Source: Gammaproteobacteria bacterium (GTDB lineage: Bacteria; Pseudomonadota; Gammaproteobacteria; Pseudomonadales; Pseudohongiellaceae). From it: DNA of 64,000 nucleotides. The notes beneath the pieces are model-generated. The model searched no databases, was not told the origin of the DNA, and saw only the letters and a list, made by a program, of their open reading frames with translations. The DNA is taken from NCBI GenBank assembly GCA_030831165.1, contig JAURLP010000024.1, positions 1 through 64,000 on the forward strand, read 5' to 3'. This document shows, one piece after another, positions 54,710 through 63,485 of the stretch. Each line of letters starts with the position of its first letter. The first letter of the stretch is position 1. Made by a program: the position numbers and the translations under genes.

Positions 54710-56353
54710 TTATTTTTTGCTATATTTACTGCCAATCTCAGCTATCCGTAAAGCGTGATTTTTTGCGGTACCAAAATCCGTTTTCCCTGAACCTAATTTT
54801 GGGATTTCGTCGACATGAAAATAGGCACTAGGTAGGGAAAGCGAGGTTAAGCCATTGTCTAAAAGTTTATCTCGAAGCTCTTTCTGGTCTAGACTTAAAT
54901 TGGCCAAGACAATGATAGTTTCGCCTTTTTTGGGGTTAGGAATATTCACCGCCACCACTTCCAGTTCAATTTCTCCGATTACTTTGTGTATAGCTGCCTC
55001 AACTCGACCAAGGGCGATCATTTCACCGCCTATTTTGGCAAAGCGGGAGTAACGATCCTGAATAAACAAGAAACCATCTTCATCGAGATAGCCTTTATCT
55101 CCGCTGACGTACCAGGTTTTTCCGTCAATTTTAGGCAAGGCTTGTTTGGTTTTTTCAGGGTTATTCAGATAGCCCTGCATGACTTGACCACCATGGATTA
55201 AAATCATGCCCGATTCTCCTGTGGGCAAGCGTTCCAGCGTGTCAGGATCGACAATCATAATTTCAGTGTCAGGAATCGGCATCCCAACTGAATTGGGTTT
55301 ATGGTTAATAATAATATTGCCATCATTATCGGTTTCATCGGGCATATTAACGCTGGCAACCGGGGCCGTCTCAGTAGCGCCGTAGCCTTCGTAAATGTAC
55401 TTGTCGAACTTTGTAAAAAATTCTTCTCTGACTTCAGTTTGAAGTTTTTCTGCCCCGGCGATTACTAGGCGTAATGGTTCAAGTAATTCTTTGGTGATTT
55501 TTGGATTGCGAATATACAGACGATAAAAAGTCGAGGTTCCGAACATAATGCTGACATTGTATTTTTTTATCGCATGGGCAGTTGCCAAAGCATCAGTAGG
55601 GTCTGCGTGGCAAACGATGGCGACTCCTTCGGTCAAGGGCATAAATTCTGTGACGGTTAGCCCTAGAGCATGAAACAAAGGCAAATTTGCCAGCATCACA
55701 TCTTCTGGTCGGGCTTTTAATAACACTTTAAACTGGTCAATATTTGTAAGAATATTTCTATGGCTGAGCAATATGCCTTTAGGATCATCTTCACTGCCAC
55801 TTGAAAATAAAATGACAGCTGGCGCTTCTGTATGCACCTTGGTGAGATAATGTTTCTTGAGTTTTTTTGCTGAGTAAAGCTTACATCTAAGCAAGGTTAA
55901 GAATTGTTGAAAAAAAGAAGTCGACTCTCGAACTTTTTCCAGAATAATAACCTGAGCTGATTCTTCCAGCCAGCTAGTATCTATACCGCGAGCTTCTAAT
56001 CGCTGCAGAAACCGTGAAGAAGTATAAATAGTTTTTATGTCAGCCTGCTCAATGGATGACTTTATCGATTCCGTGCTGGCCGTGTAATTAAGATTTACCA
56101 GGGTTTTTCCCAACAACAGTATTGCCATATTGCAGAGCATGGCTCCGGCACTGGTGGGTAATAGAGTGGCAACATTCTGTTCCGGGCTTAATTTCTTAAT
56201 CTGTCGGGAAAGAACAATGCTGCCTGTCAACGCTCTGATAGGACTTAGCCTTGGCCCCAGGGTATCAATGATTAAATAGTCCTGACTAAAAGAGCTGTTC
56301 TTGACGCTGTCGATCCAGCGTTCGCCAATTGTGTCGCCCAATAATGTACTCAA
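54710..56353 (-). CDS. AMP-forming acyl-CoA/acyl-ACP ligase, Aas-like
   Basis: A 547-residue adenylating enzyme. The P-loop is ILFSSGSEDDPKGILLSH, followed by LFHALGLTVTEFMPL, YEGYGATETAPVASVN and the WYVSGDKGYLDEDGFLFIQDRYSRFAKIGGEMI hinge. C-terminal lysine is in PKLGSGKTD. It resembles the ligase half of Aas (acyl-ACP synthetase), without the acyltransferase half. It activates a fatty acid for transfer to CoA or ACP; which carrier is uncertain. It overlaps the rnt stop (ATGA) and is co-transcribed with it. Confidence 0.8.
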   Translation of the reverse strand: MSTLLGDTIGERWIDSVKNSSFSQDYLIIDTLGPRLSPIRALTGSIVLSRQIKKLSPEQNVATLLPTSAGAMLCNMAILLLGKTLVNLNYTASTESIKSSIEQADIKTIYTSSRFLQRLEARGIDTSWLEESAQVIILEKVRESTSFFQQFLTLLRCKLYSAKKLKKHYLTKVHTEAPAVILFSSGSEDDPKGILLSHRNILTNIDQFKVLLKARPEDVMLANLPLFHALGLTVTEFMPLTEGVAIVCHADPTDALATAHAIKKYNVSIMFGTSTFYRLYIRNPKITKELLEPLRLVIAGAEKLQTEVREEFFTKFDKYIYEGYGATETAPVASVNMPDETDNDGNIIINHKPNSVGMPIPDTEIMIVDPDTLERLPTGESGMILIHGGQVMQGYLNNPEKTKQALPKIDGKTWYVSGDKGYLDEDGFLFIQDRYSRFAKIGGEMIALGRVEAAIHKVIGEIELEVVAVNIPNPKKGETIIVLANLSLDQKELRDKLLDNGLTSLSLPSAYFHVDEIPKLGSGKTDFGTAKNHALRIAEIGSKYSKK

Positions 56354-56985
56354 GGCCAGCCCCCTAGATTCTTCCAGTGGTTAACAATGTAACAAAACAG
56401 ATCAGCTGTTTTTTCTGCATCATATTTTGCGGAATGAGCCTGCTCACTGTCAAAATCCAATCCCGCCGCTTCACAAGCTCTGGAAAGCACTGTCTGACCA
56501 AAACTTATGGCGGACAAAGTGGCAGTATCCAGACTGGAAAAGGGATGAAATGGATTGCGCTTTAGATTATGACGCTCGCTGGCTGCGCGAATAAAACCAT
56601 GGTCAAAATGCGCATTATGGGCAACCAGAATCGCACGACTGCAGCCTTCATCCTTCATCTTTTTGCGAATATGTTTAAACATATCCGAAAAGACATCTTT
56701 CTCGGGATGCGCTATGCGCAAAGGGTGATAAGGATTGATGCCAGTGAACTTTAAAGAAGCTTCATCCAGATTGGCACCTTCAAATGGTTGCACATGATAG
56801 GTATGGGTTGTTTCAGGGGTAAGATGGTTTCTGTCGTCCATGCCAAGAATCACGGCTGAGACTTCAAGAATTGCATCAGTTTCAGCTTTGAATCCGGCCG
56901 TTTCAATATCCAATACCACAGGCAGATAGCCGCGAAAGCGAGATGAAAGAGGGGTTTTAATTTTAGTTTTTTTCTGATCAGTCAC
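56350..56985 (-). CDS. rnt: Ribonuclease T
   Basis: A 211-residue DEDD exonuclease that trims tRNA and other stable RNA 3' ends. The first block is PVVLDIETAGF, with the TGINPYHPLR segment, LVAHNAHFDHGF and AHSAKYDAEKTADLF carrying the remaining acidic residues and the catalytic histidine. It sits between pyrC (upstream, 15 bp) and the acyl-ligase (4-bp overlap) on the same strand. Confidence 0.93.
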   Translation of the reverse strand: MTDQKKTKIKTPLSSRFRGYLPVVLDIETAGFKAETDAILEVSAVILGMDDRNHLTPETTHTYHVQPFEGANLDEASLKFTGINPYHPLRIAHPEKDVFSDMFKHIRKKMKDEGCSRAILVAHNAHFDHGFIRAASERHNLKRNPFHPFSSLDTATLSAISFGQTVLSRACEAAGLDFDSEQAHSAKYDAEKTADLFCYIVNHWKNLGGWP

Positions 56986-57000
56986 TTAATATAATTCCTA

Positions 57001-58041
57001 TTAACTGTTATTTGTAACAGTCCATAGCAACTGTTCATTGGCCCGCAAAGGCGTAATTTGCTGATCACCAAATTCGTAAAATGCCGGGGCTTGCCAGCTG
57101 GTTTTAGTCAGGCTGATATAGTCAGTGTTTCGTGGTAATCCATAAAAATCCGGACCATTAAAAGAGCTAAACGCTTCCAGTTTGTCCAGCGCATTTAATT
57201 TTTCAAACACTTCAGCATAAAGTTCTAATGCCGCGTGAGCGCTAAAGCATCCGGCACAGCCACAGGCGTTTTCCTTTGTATTGGTTGCATGGGGGGCAGA
57301 GTCTGTACCAAGAAAAAATTTCTTATTGCCACTGGCGACAATTTTCAGCAAGGCTTGCTGATGTTCATTACGTTTTAATACAGGCAGACAATAGTAGTGT
57401 GGACGAATGCCGCCAACTAGCATGTGGTTGCGGTTATAAAGTAAATGCTGGGGTGTAATAGTCGCAGCGATATTCTCAGAAGCCGTAGTTACAAACTCGA
57501 CTGCCTGTTTCGTAGTGATGTGCTCAAGAACTATTTTCAAGTCAGGGAATTGCGTACAAATCTTGCTTAAAATTGTGTCAATAAAGATTTTTTCTCTGTC
57601 ATAAATATCCACGGAATCTTGAGTAACCTCGCCGTGAATTAGCAGAGGCATGCCAAGTTCGCTCATGGTTTCAAGGCAAGGGTAAATTTTTTCTATAGCG
57701 GTAACCCCGGATTCCGAGTTTGTCGTAGCACCGGCCGGATAAAGCTTAACGCCAAATATCTGGCCACTGGCTTTAGCGCTGGTGATTTCTGAGGGGGCAG
57801 TATTATCTGTAAGATAAAGTGTCATCAGGGGTTTAAATGCAGATCCATCGGGGATATGTTCGAGAATACGTTGTTGATATGCCAGCGCGTTCTTAGTGAA
57901 TGTTACAGCCGGTGAAAGGTTTGGCATAACGATGGCTCGACCAAAATATCGGGCTGTGTGGGCGACGGTATTCTTCAGGACAGACCCATCACGTAAATGA
58001 ACATGCCAGTCATCAGGCCGGATGATTGAGAGTTGCTGCAT
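57001..58041 (-). CDS. pyrC: Dihydroorotase
   Basis: A 346-residue class II dihydroorotase closing the pyrimidine ring. Metal ligands are in [10 protein letters not shown], the carboxylated lysine is in [16 protein letters not shown], further histidines are in LLIHGEVT and VLEHITTK, and the aspartate is in GTDSAPH. Length is as for E. coli PyrC (348). First gene of pyrC-rnt-ligase, divergent from argG. Confidence 0.95.
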   Translation of the reverse strand: MQQLSIIRPDDWHVHLRDGSVLKNTVAHTARYFGRAIVMPNLSPAVTFTKNALAYQQRILEHIPDGSAFKPLMTLYLTDNTAPSEITSAKASGQIFGVKLYPAGATTNSESGVTAIEKIYPCLETMSELGMPLLIHGEVTQDSVDIYDREKIFIDTILSKICTQFPDLKIVLEHITTKQAVEFVTTASENIAATITPQHLLYNRNHMLVGGIRPHYYCLPVLKRNEHQQALLKIVASGNKKFFLGTDSAPHATNTKENACGCAGCFSAHAALELYAEVFEKLNALDKLEAFSSFNGPDFYGLPRNTDYISLTKTSWQAPAFYEFGDQQITPLRANEQLLWTVTNNS

Positions 58042-58185
58042 ATAAAATTACCACTCCTGTATTCGCTTGAAGTATAACAGTTTTTCCTTGGTATGGCTGG
58101 ACTGTCTAGGTACAATAGCGACCCTTTTTTAGACGAACTAAAATCAGATCAAAAACCAATAAAGCTAAAAGCGCAGGAGTAAAAG

Positions 58186-59394
58186 ATGGCGGATATCAAT
58201 AAGGTGGTTCTAGCCTATTCAGGCGGTCTGGATACCTCAGTTATTGTTAAATGGCTACAGGATACATACCAATGTGAGGTGGTTACCTATACAGCTGACC
58301 TCGGCCAGGGTAAAGAGGTTGAACCGGCCCGCGCCAAAGCTGAAGCGCTTGGGGTAAAGGAAATATTTATTGAAGATATTCGTGAAGAGTTTGTGCGTAA
58401 TTATGTGTTTCCAATGTTTCGCGCCAATACCATTTATGAAGGTGAATACTTATTAGGGACATCCATTGCGCGGCCCTTAATCGCCAAACGTCTAGTTGAA
58501 GTAGCCGCACAAACCGGTGCAGATGCAATTTCGCATGGCGCAACGGGTAAGGGTAACGATCAGGTACGCTTTGAACTGGGCGCTTATGCCCTATCACCCG
58601 GGATACAGATTATTGCACCCTGGCGTGAGTGGGATTTAACTTCACGAGAAAAACTCATGGCTTATTGTGCTGAACACAATATTGCCGTGGATCACGATAA
58701 GGGTAAAAAATCACCTTATTCCATGGATGCTAATTTGTTACATATTTCTTATGAAGGTGGCATTCTTGAAGATCCAGCTTCAGAACCTGAAGAAGATATG
58801 TGGCTATGGTCTGTCTCACCTGAAAATGCGCCAAATGAACCCACTTACGTTGAAATAGACTTTAAACAAGGTGATGCAGTAGCGGTGAATGGAGAAACTT
58901 TGTCTGCTGCGACTATTCTTGAGACCTTGAATAAACTTGGCGGAGATAATGGTATCGGCCGAGTTGATATTGTTGAAAACCGCTATGTTGGTATGAAAGC
59001 CAGAGGCTGTTATGAAACACCTGGCGGTACAATTTTATTGAAAGCCCATCGTGCAATTGAATCTATTACCCTGGATAGAGAAGCGGCTCATCTGAAAGAT
59101 GAATTAATGCCACGTTATGCGTCCTTGATATATAACGGATACTGGTGGTCACCTGAAAGAGAAGCCTTACAGGCTTTAATCGATAATACCCAGAAAACAG
59201 TTAATGGCACAGCGCGTCTTAAATTATATAAAGGCAATGTGATTGTTGTTGGAAGAGAATCCAAAGACTCATTATTTGATGAAAGCATCGCAACCTTTGA
59301 AGATGATGCTGGTGCATATAATCAGGCGGATGCCGCAGGCTTTATTAAGCTTAATGCGTTGAGACTCAGAACCTTAGCTGCTAAAAAGAAATAA
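58186..59394 (+). CDS. argG: Argininosuccinate synthase
   Basis: A 402-residue enzyme that joins citrulline and aspartate at the expense of ATP. The PP-loop is [13 protein letters not shown] (8-20), followed by [27 protein letters not shown], the [17 protein letters not shown] segment and [12 protein letters not shown]. Length is that of the bacterial type I enzyme (about 400). The ribosome site is AGGAG. It completes arginine synthesis with argD and argF elsewhere in the window. Confidence 0.96.
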   Translation: MADINKVVLAYSGGLDTSVIVKWLQDTYQCEVVTYTADLGQGKEVEPARAKAEALGVKEIFIEDIREEFVRNYVFPMFRANTIYEGEYLLGTSIARPLIAKRLVEVAAQTGADAISHGATGKGNDQVRFELGAYALSPGIQIIAPWREWDLTSREKLMAYCAEHNIAVDHDKGKKSPYSMDANLLHISYEGGILEDPASEPEEDMWLWSVSPENAPNEPTYVEIDFKQGDAVAVNGETLSAATILETLNKLGGDNGIGRVDIVENRYVGMKARGCYETPGGTILLKAHRAIESITLDREAAHLKDELMPRYASLIYNGYWWSPEREALQALIDNTQKTVNGTARLKLYKGNVIVVGRESKDSLFDESIATFEDDAGAYNQADAAGFIKLNALRLRTLAAKKK

Positions 59395-59665
59395 CTGCTG
59401 TACTTAACGCTGCTTCGTTAAAAGGTAAATAGAACTTTTTGCCTGCTATTCCCTTAGCGCGTGAGCTAATTTCATGAGCGATTAAATAGTTTGTTGAAAA
59501 CTCTCCATATGCCTGCTTTGGTCCAGAAGCGGACATTGGAAAGCGATATTTTAGATGCATACTTTTGCATGTTGGAAAAAGTTACTCACTAAAAAAAGAG
59601 GATGATAAGGCATTATTTCGATTGGGGCCGTTTACCTGTTAACAGCTTTGCCTGTTACCTTGCAA

Positions 59666-60628
59666 CTAGAGTGTATAGCGAACTGAGAACATCAAACGAT
59701 TGAGTTCACCATCTTGTTTATTAAGCAACTGTCTCTGCCCATGCAAAAACTCCAGGCCGATACTCAAATCCGGTACTGGACTCCAGAATAAGTTTACCTG
59801 GGCCGAACGCGCCCGCTTCGTCATCTGCTCACTGGCGCTGCCCGAAAGACTGGATTGTGACGCACTTAACGAAAAAGTAGAGCGCCATTTTTCGCTCCAG
59901 TAGTGCTGATAGGCAGCCAGCATGCTGACGACAGGATGTGGATTCAATTCACTGAAATCTCTGGCCAAGCTGGCGTCGGCATAAGCACCAGAAGTAATGA
60001 AACGTCCAAGGCCGTTACCATAATTGGCCATGAAGCGGAGATCATCAACGACACCCAGCTTAATCCGTCCTGACAGACCTGCCCCTCCTACTGTTTTAGA
60101 CAGGCTTTGCTCATTCTGTTGCCAGCGAAGTGAACGCAGCATGCCGGATATGCTTAGCTGACCCCAGTCAGCCCACCAGGTCAGGCGAGAAGCAACATAG
60201 GGAATATGATCATCATCATAATTGCGAATGCAAGCACAGTTCGGGGCACTGATTTGGCTATCGGGCTGCTCAAGTGCCAGCGCTAACTCTAGTGCGTCAT
60301 CCCTGAAGAGTCGAGTCCAGCGAATCTGGTCGCGCTTCAGAAAAATTTGGCCCGGCGCAGAGCCAGTGTCAACATCGGGCAAAACAGCACTATCAATAAA
60401 AGTTGTAAAAGAACGCCCGAGCAGTAGTGAGCCCACCTTAAGGTAAGCATGGCGCAGGAAAAAATTATAACTGTCAGGATTCTCCGTCATGTCGTATTCA
60501 AGGTAGAAATCAAGATTCTGGCTGCGAATCGGATGCATGAGATGAAGCCATAAGCGACTATCTCGAGAGTTTAGGCGGAATTGATTACTGTTTTCGCCCT
60601 CTGCAACGACAGGTAATAGTGCTTTTTG
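59666..60628 (-). pseudogene. DcaP-like outer-membrane porin, 5' end lost
   Basis: The frame is open from 60628 to the stop at 59666 but has no usable start near its beginning; Met at 60538 is internal. The sequence reads FRLNSRDSRLWL, then LDFYLEYDM, LRHAYLKVGSLLLGRSFTTF, QIFLKRDQIRWTR and ends in a beta-strand with terminal SVRYTL, as in DcaP-type trimeric porins. The signal peptide and about 60-80 N-terminal residues of the family are missing. Therefore it is called a pseudogene. The first ORF that could start (ATG 60538, 290 residues) would not be exported. A fragment in another frame abuts it upstream. Confidence 0.7.
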
Positions 60629-60776
60629 TCAAAAGCTGCTTGTTATAGGTCGGCTCGCCTCGATGTAGAGCAAAGCCATGGATCAATAAATCTTCAGCTA
60701 CTTCATAGGCTTGCTTTGCATTGAAACTTTGAGTGTAAAGGATACAATGTTGCCAAATATGGGCTTGAATAAAAAA
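60585..60776 (-). pseudogene. Unidentified gene fragment upstream of the porin remnant
   Basis: An open stretch of 63 codons without ATG reads ...AKQAYEVAEDLLIHGFALHR and continues GEPTYNKQLLTKS to the stop at 60587-60585. Composition looks coding, but I recognise no family. It is in a different frame from the porin remnant and overlaps its beginning, which suggests a deletion or recombination joint near 60590-60630. Confidence 0.35.
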
Positions 60777-60811
60777 TCACCAGATAAAAAATATTGGATA
60801 GAGGCTTAACT

Positions 60812-62083
60812 ATGAGTGATTCAGATAATCCTGTTGATCAAATCGAGGCAGTTGCTGCCAATGGTCTGTTGCACAGAAGAGCATTTCTTAAAACAGGTAC
60901 GCTGCTTACTGCTGGGGCGACTTTTCTCACCGCTCAGGCTGCGCCTCCGGAGCTTGATGCCTGGAGCAAGGTTCCTGGCAGGCCGCCAGAAGCCTATGGC
61001 AATCGTTCTGAATATGAATCTGATGTGGTTCGCCTGCCTGGGTTTAGCCCTCCGGCTTTAGGTGCCGGCGCTTCTCGCACCCCTCATGGTAGCCTAGAAG
61101 GAATGATTACGCCGGGAGCCCTGCACTTTGAAAGACACCATAATGGCATCCCGAATATTAACCCTGACGAGCACAGATTATTAATTCACGGTTTGGTCGA
61201 TCGCCCGCTGATATTTGATCTGGAGTCCTTGAGTCGTTATCCGCTGGTTTCCAGAATCCAATTTCTGGAGTGCTCAGGTAATAGCCGTTTACTCGATGCA
61301 GATCAGCCGGTGGATGGCACTGCACAAAGCATACATGGACTGCTTTCCTGCAGTGAGTGGACAGGTGTGCCCTTATCTATTTTGTTGGATGAAGCTGGCG
61401 TTCAAACTGAAGGCATGTGGATTTTAGCTGAAGGTGCTGACTCCTCCCTAATGACCAGAAGTATTCCGATGAGTAAAGTCAGGGATGATGCCATTATTGC
61501 TATTTACCAAAATGGCGAAAGACTGCGTCCGGGCAATGGTTATCCCATGCGTTTGTTTCTGCCGGGTTGGGAAGGCAATACCTCGGTTAAATGGTTACGC
61601 CGCATTAAAGTGACTGCAGGGCCAACAATGACACGCGATGAAACATCCAAGTATTCTGACTTACGGCCTGATGGCAGCGCTCGCTTATTTTCATTTCAGA
61701 TGGGCGTGAAATCCATCATTACATCTCCATCCGGCCAGCAAACCATGAGAGGGCCTGGGCTTTATCAAATTTCAGGTTTAGCCTGGACAGGTGCCGGAAG
61801 AATTAGCCGCGTTGAAGTATCAGCCGATGGCGGCAGAACCTGGGGAGAGGCGGAACTTCCTGGCCCAGTACTTTCCAAAGCACTGACTCGATTTAGAATG
61901 CCATGGCGCTGGAACGGTGGGCCTGCCTTGATACAAAGTCGTGCCTATGATGAAACCGGCGCCATTCAACCCACTCGCACGGCGCTAATCAGTGAGCGTG
62001 GGACACAATTTAATTATCACAATCATGCCATTCAGACCTGGCTGGTGAGTGCAAATGGGGAGGTGAGCAATGCTTACTCGTAA
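60812..62083 (+). CDS. soxC: SoxC-like molybdopterin sulfite/sulfane dehydrogenase
   Basis: A 423-residue periplasmic molybdoenzyme. The twin-arginine signal (LHRRAFLKTGTLLTAGAT, about 21-38) exports it folded. The Moco domain contains the cysteine ligand in FLECSGNSR and GWEGNTSVKWLRRIK. The C-terminal dimerisation domain begins near 300 (GLAWTGAGRISRVEVSADGG). The nearest named type is SoxC, the sulfane dehydrogenase of the Sox system; no soxXYZAB genes are present, so oxidation of sulfite or another sulfur compound is possible. ATG 60812 is chosen over TTG 60794 because of GAGG upstream. The cytochrome gene overlaps its 3' end by 14 bp. Confidence 0.85.
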   Translation: MSDSDNPVDQIEAVAANGLLHRRAFLKTGTLLTAGATFLTAQAAPPELDAWSKVPGRPPEAYGNRSEYESDVVRLPGFSPPALGAGASRTPHGSLEGMITPGALHFERHHNGIPNINPDEHRLLIHGLVDRPLIFDLESLSRYPLVSRIQFLECSGNSRLLDADQPVDGTAQSIHGLLSCSEWTGVPLSILLDEAGVQTEGMWILAEGADSSLMTRSIPMSKVRDDAIIAIYQNGERLRPGNGYPMRLFLPGWEGNTSVKWLRRIKVTAGPTMTRDETSKYSDLRPDGSARLFSFQMGVKSIITSPSGQQTMRGPGLYQISGLAWTGAGRISRVEVSADGGRTWGEAELPGPVLSKALTRFRMPWRWNGGPALIQSRAYDETGAIQPTRTALISERGTQFNYHNHAIQTWLVSANGEVSNAYS

Positions 62084-62603
62084 AGTGCATGTGTGCAACT
62101 TTATCGTATTAAATCTATTGTTGTGTTCATTTGCTCTGGCTCAGGAAGGGCCTGGTCTGGGTGTGCCCGCGACGCCGGAACAAGTAGCGGGTTGGGACAT
62201 CAGTATTGATCCGGAAGGAGAGAATTTACCTGCTGGTTCAGGTACTGTTGCACAAGGCGAAGCAATTTATGACGCCCAGTGTTTTGCCTGTCATGGACAA
62301 AATGGTGAAGGTGCTACCAATGACAGATTGGCAGGAGGTCATGGTAGTTTAGCGACAGCCAATGCCACTAAAACGGTAGGCAGTTATTGGCCCTATGCAA
62401 CGACTGTCTTTGATTATGTACGACGCGCTATGCCATTTTCACAACCGGGAACTTTGTCCAATGATGAGGTTTATGCCTTGACCGCTTATCTACTAAATAT
62501 TAATGGCATAGTGGATGAAACAACGGTATTAAATGCTGAAACTCTCCCTTTAATTGAGATGCCTAACCGCGATGGATTTTTTTGGTCTGCGGAAGTCAGG
62601 TAA
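62070..62603 (+). CDS. Periplasmic c-type cytochrome, SoxD/SorB-like
   Basis: A 177-residue exported monoheme cytochrome c with a signal peptide (about 1-25, ending ALAQ), the heme site CFACHG at about residues 71-76 and a likely axial methionine in RRAMPFSQPG. It overlaps the molybdoenzyme gene by 14 bp and is the expected electron acceptor, passing electrons to the respiratory chain. It is shorter than typical SoxD (about 380, two-heme), so SorB-like or a SoxD domain is a better label. Confidence 0.85.
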   Translation: MLTRKVHVCNFIVLNLLLCSFALAQEGPGLGVPATPEQVAGWDISIDPEGENLPAGSGTVAQGEAIYDAQCFACHGQNGEGATNDRLAGGHGSLATANATKTVGSYWPYATTVFDYVRRAMPFSQPGTLSNDEVYALTAYLLNINGIVDETTVLNAETLPLIEMPNRDGFFWSAEVR

Positions 62604-62617
62604 AGCCATTTTCTTTG

Positions 62618-62654
62618 CCAATAAAAAGGCGCTTACTAGGCGCCTTTTTATTGG
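62618..62654 (+). terminator. Strong terminator after the cytochrome gene
   Basis: CCAATAAAAAGGCGC and GCGCCTTTTTATTGG form a perfect 15-bp stem around a 7-base loop, 15 bp after the stop. It works in both directions. Confidence 0.9.
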
Positions 62655-62689
62655 TGATTAAGCTTAATTGAGCTTACTTAAAAGTGTCA

Positions 62690-62821
62690 TTACCTTTTAG
62701 TGAACTTGGTAAAAGACCCACCGGCAACGGGTAAAGAATCAGGCCCTTCAGCAACAAAAACATTGCCGTCTTCATCGACCGCAACGCCTTCGCCTAAGGT
62801 GCCCTGATACACTCGACTCTC
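62690..62821 (-). pseudogene. C-terminal remnant of an NHL-type beta-propeller protein
   Basis: A 43-codon open stretch without a start, ending at TAA 62692-62690, reads RVYQGTLGEGVAVDEDGNVF and VAEGPDSLPV. This is the last blade pattern (G-V-A-V-D-x-x-G-N-V-F-V-A) of NHL/SMP-30-like six-bladed propellers. Its upstream part is cut off where nth ends. It is a leftover of a deleted gene beside the soxC-cytochrome pair. Confidence 0.55.
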
Positions 62822-63453
62822 TAATAGACTTTCTGTTTGTATTCACAAAGATCTTCTATGATACAAGAACCGCAGCGAGGTTTCCTGGCGATACAGGTAT
62901 ATCGTCCTTGTAAAATCAACCAATGGTGAGCATTCAGGAGAAATTCTTCGGGGATGAATTTAACTAGTTTTTTTTCAACTTCCAGCACATTTTTACCAGG
63001 CGCAATTCCTGTTCGGTTAGATACTCTGAATATATGCGTATCGACAGCCATGGTTGGCTGACGAAAGGCGGTATTAAGAATGACATTGGCTGTTTTTCGA
63101 CCGACACCTGGCAGGGCTTCAAGTGCTTCTCGATCTTCTGGCACTTTGGAGTCATGCTTCTCTATTAAAATTTTACAGGTTGCAATAATGTTTTTTGCCT
63201 TATTATTAAAAAGACCGATGGTTTTAATATATTTTTTTAAACCCTCGACGCCCAGTGCAAATATCTTTTCTGGTGTATTGGCGACAGGAAAGAGTTTCTC
63301 GGTTGCTTTATTAACACCTACATCAGTTGATTGGGCAGACAGTGTTACTGCGACAAGCAGCTCAAAAGCAGAAGAAAATTTTAATTCTGTCGTGGGGTTG
63401 GGGTTTTCAGAACGCAGTCTTGTAAAAATTTCTATCCGTTTTTGTTTATTCAT
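62821..63453 (-). CDS. nth: Endonuclease III
   Basis: A 210-residue DNA glycosylase/AP lyase for oxidised pyrimidines. The helix-hairpin-helix is LPGVGRKTANVIL with the catalytic lysine, and the aspartate lies in AVDTHIFRVSNR. A C-terminal [4Fe-4S] site C-x6-C-x2-C-x5-C is seen at Cys187, Cys194, Cys197 and Cys203. Length is standard (211 in E. coli). It follows rsxE on the same strand by 32 bp, the common gammaproteobacterial order. Confidence 0.95.
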   Translation of the reverse strand: MNKQKRIEIFTRLRSENPNPTTELKFSSAFELLVAVTLSAQSTDVGVNKATEKLFPVANTPEKIFALGVEGLKKYIKTIGLFNNKAKNIIATCKILIEKHDSKVPEDREALEALPGVGRKTANVILNTAFRQPTMAVDTHIFRVSNRTGIAPGKNVLEVEKKLVKFIPEEFLLNAHHWLILQGRYTCIARKPRCGSCIIEDLCEYKQKVY

Positions 63454-63485
63454 TTTTACAATTCTTCATAGGGATTATTTTTGGT

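Noticed and set aside
59395-59665. Gene or RNA downstream of argG
   Set aside because: Only a small TTAACG/CGTTAA palindrome (59404-59421) is visible; no coding frame or recognisable RNA structure.
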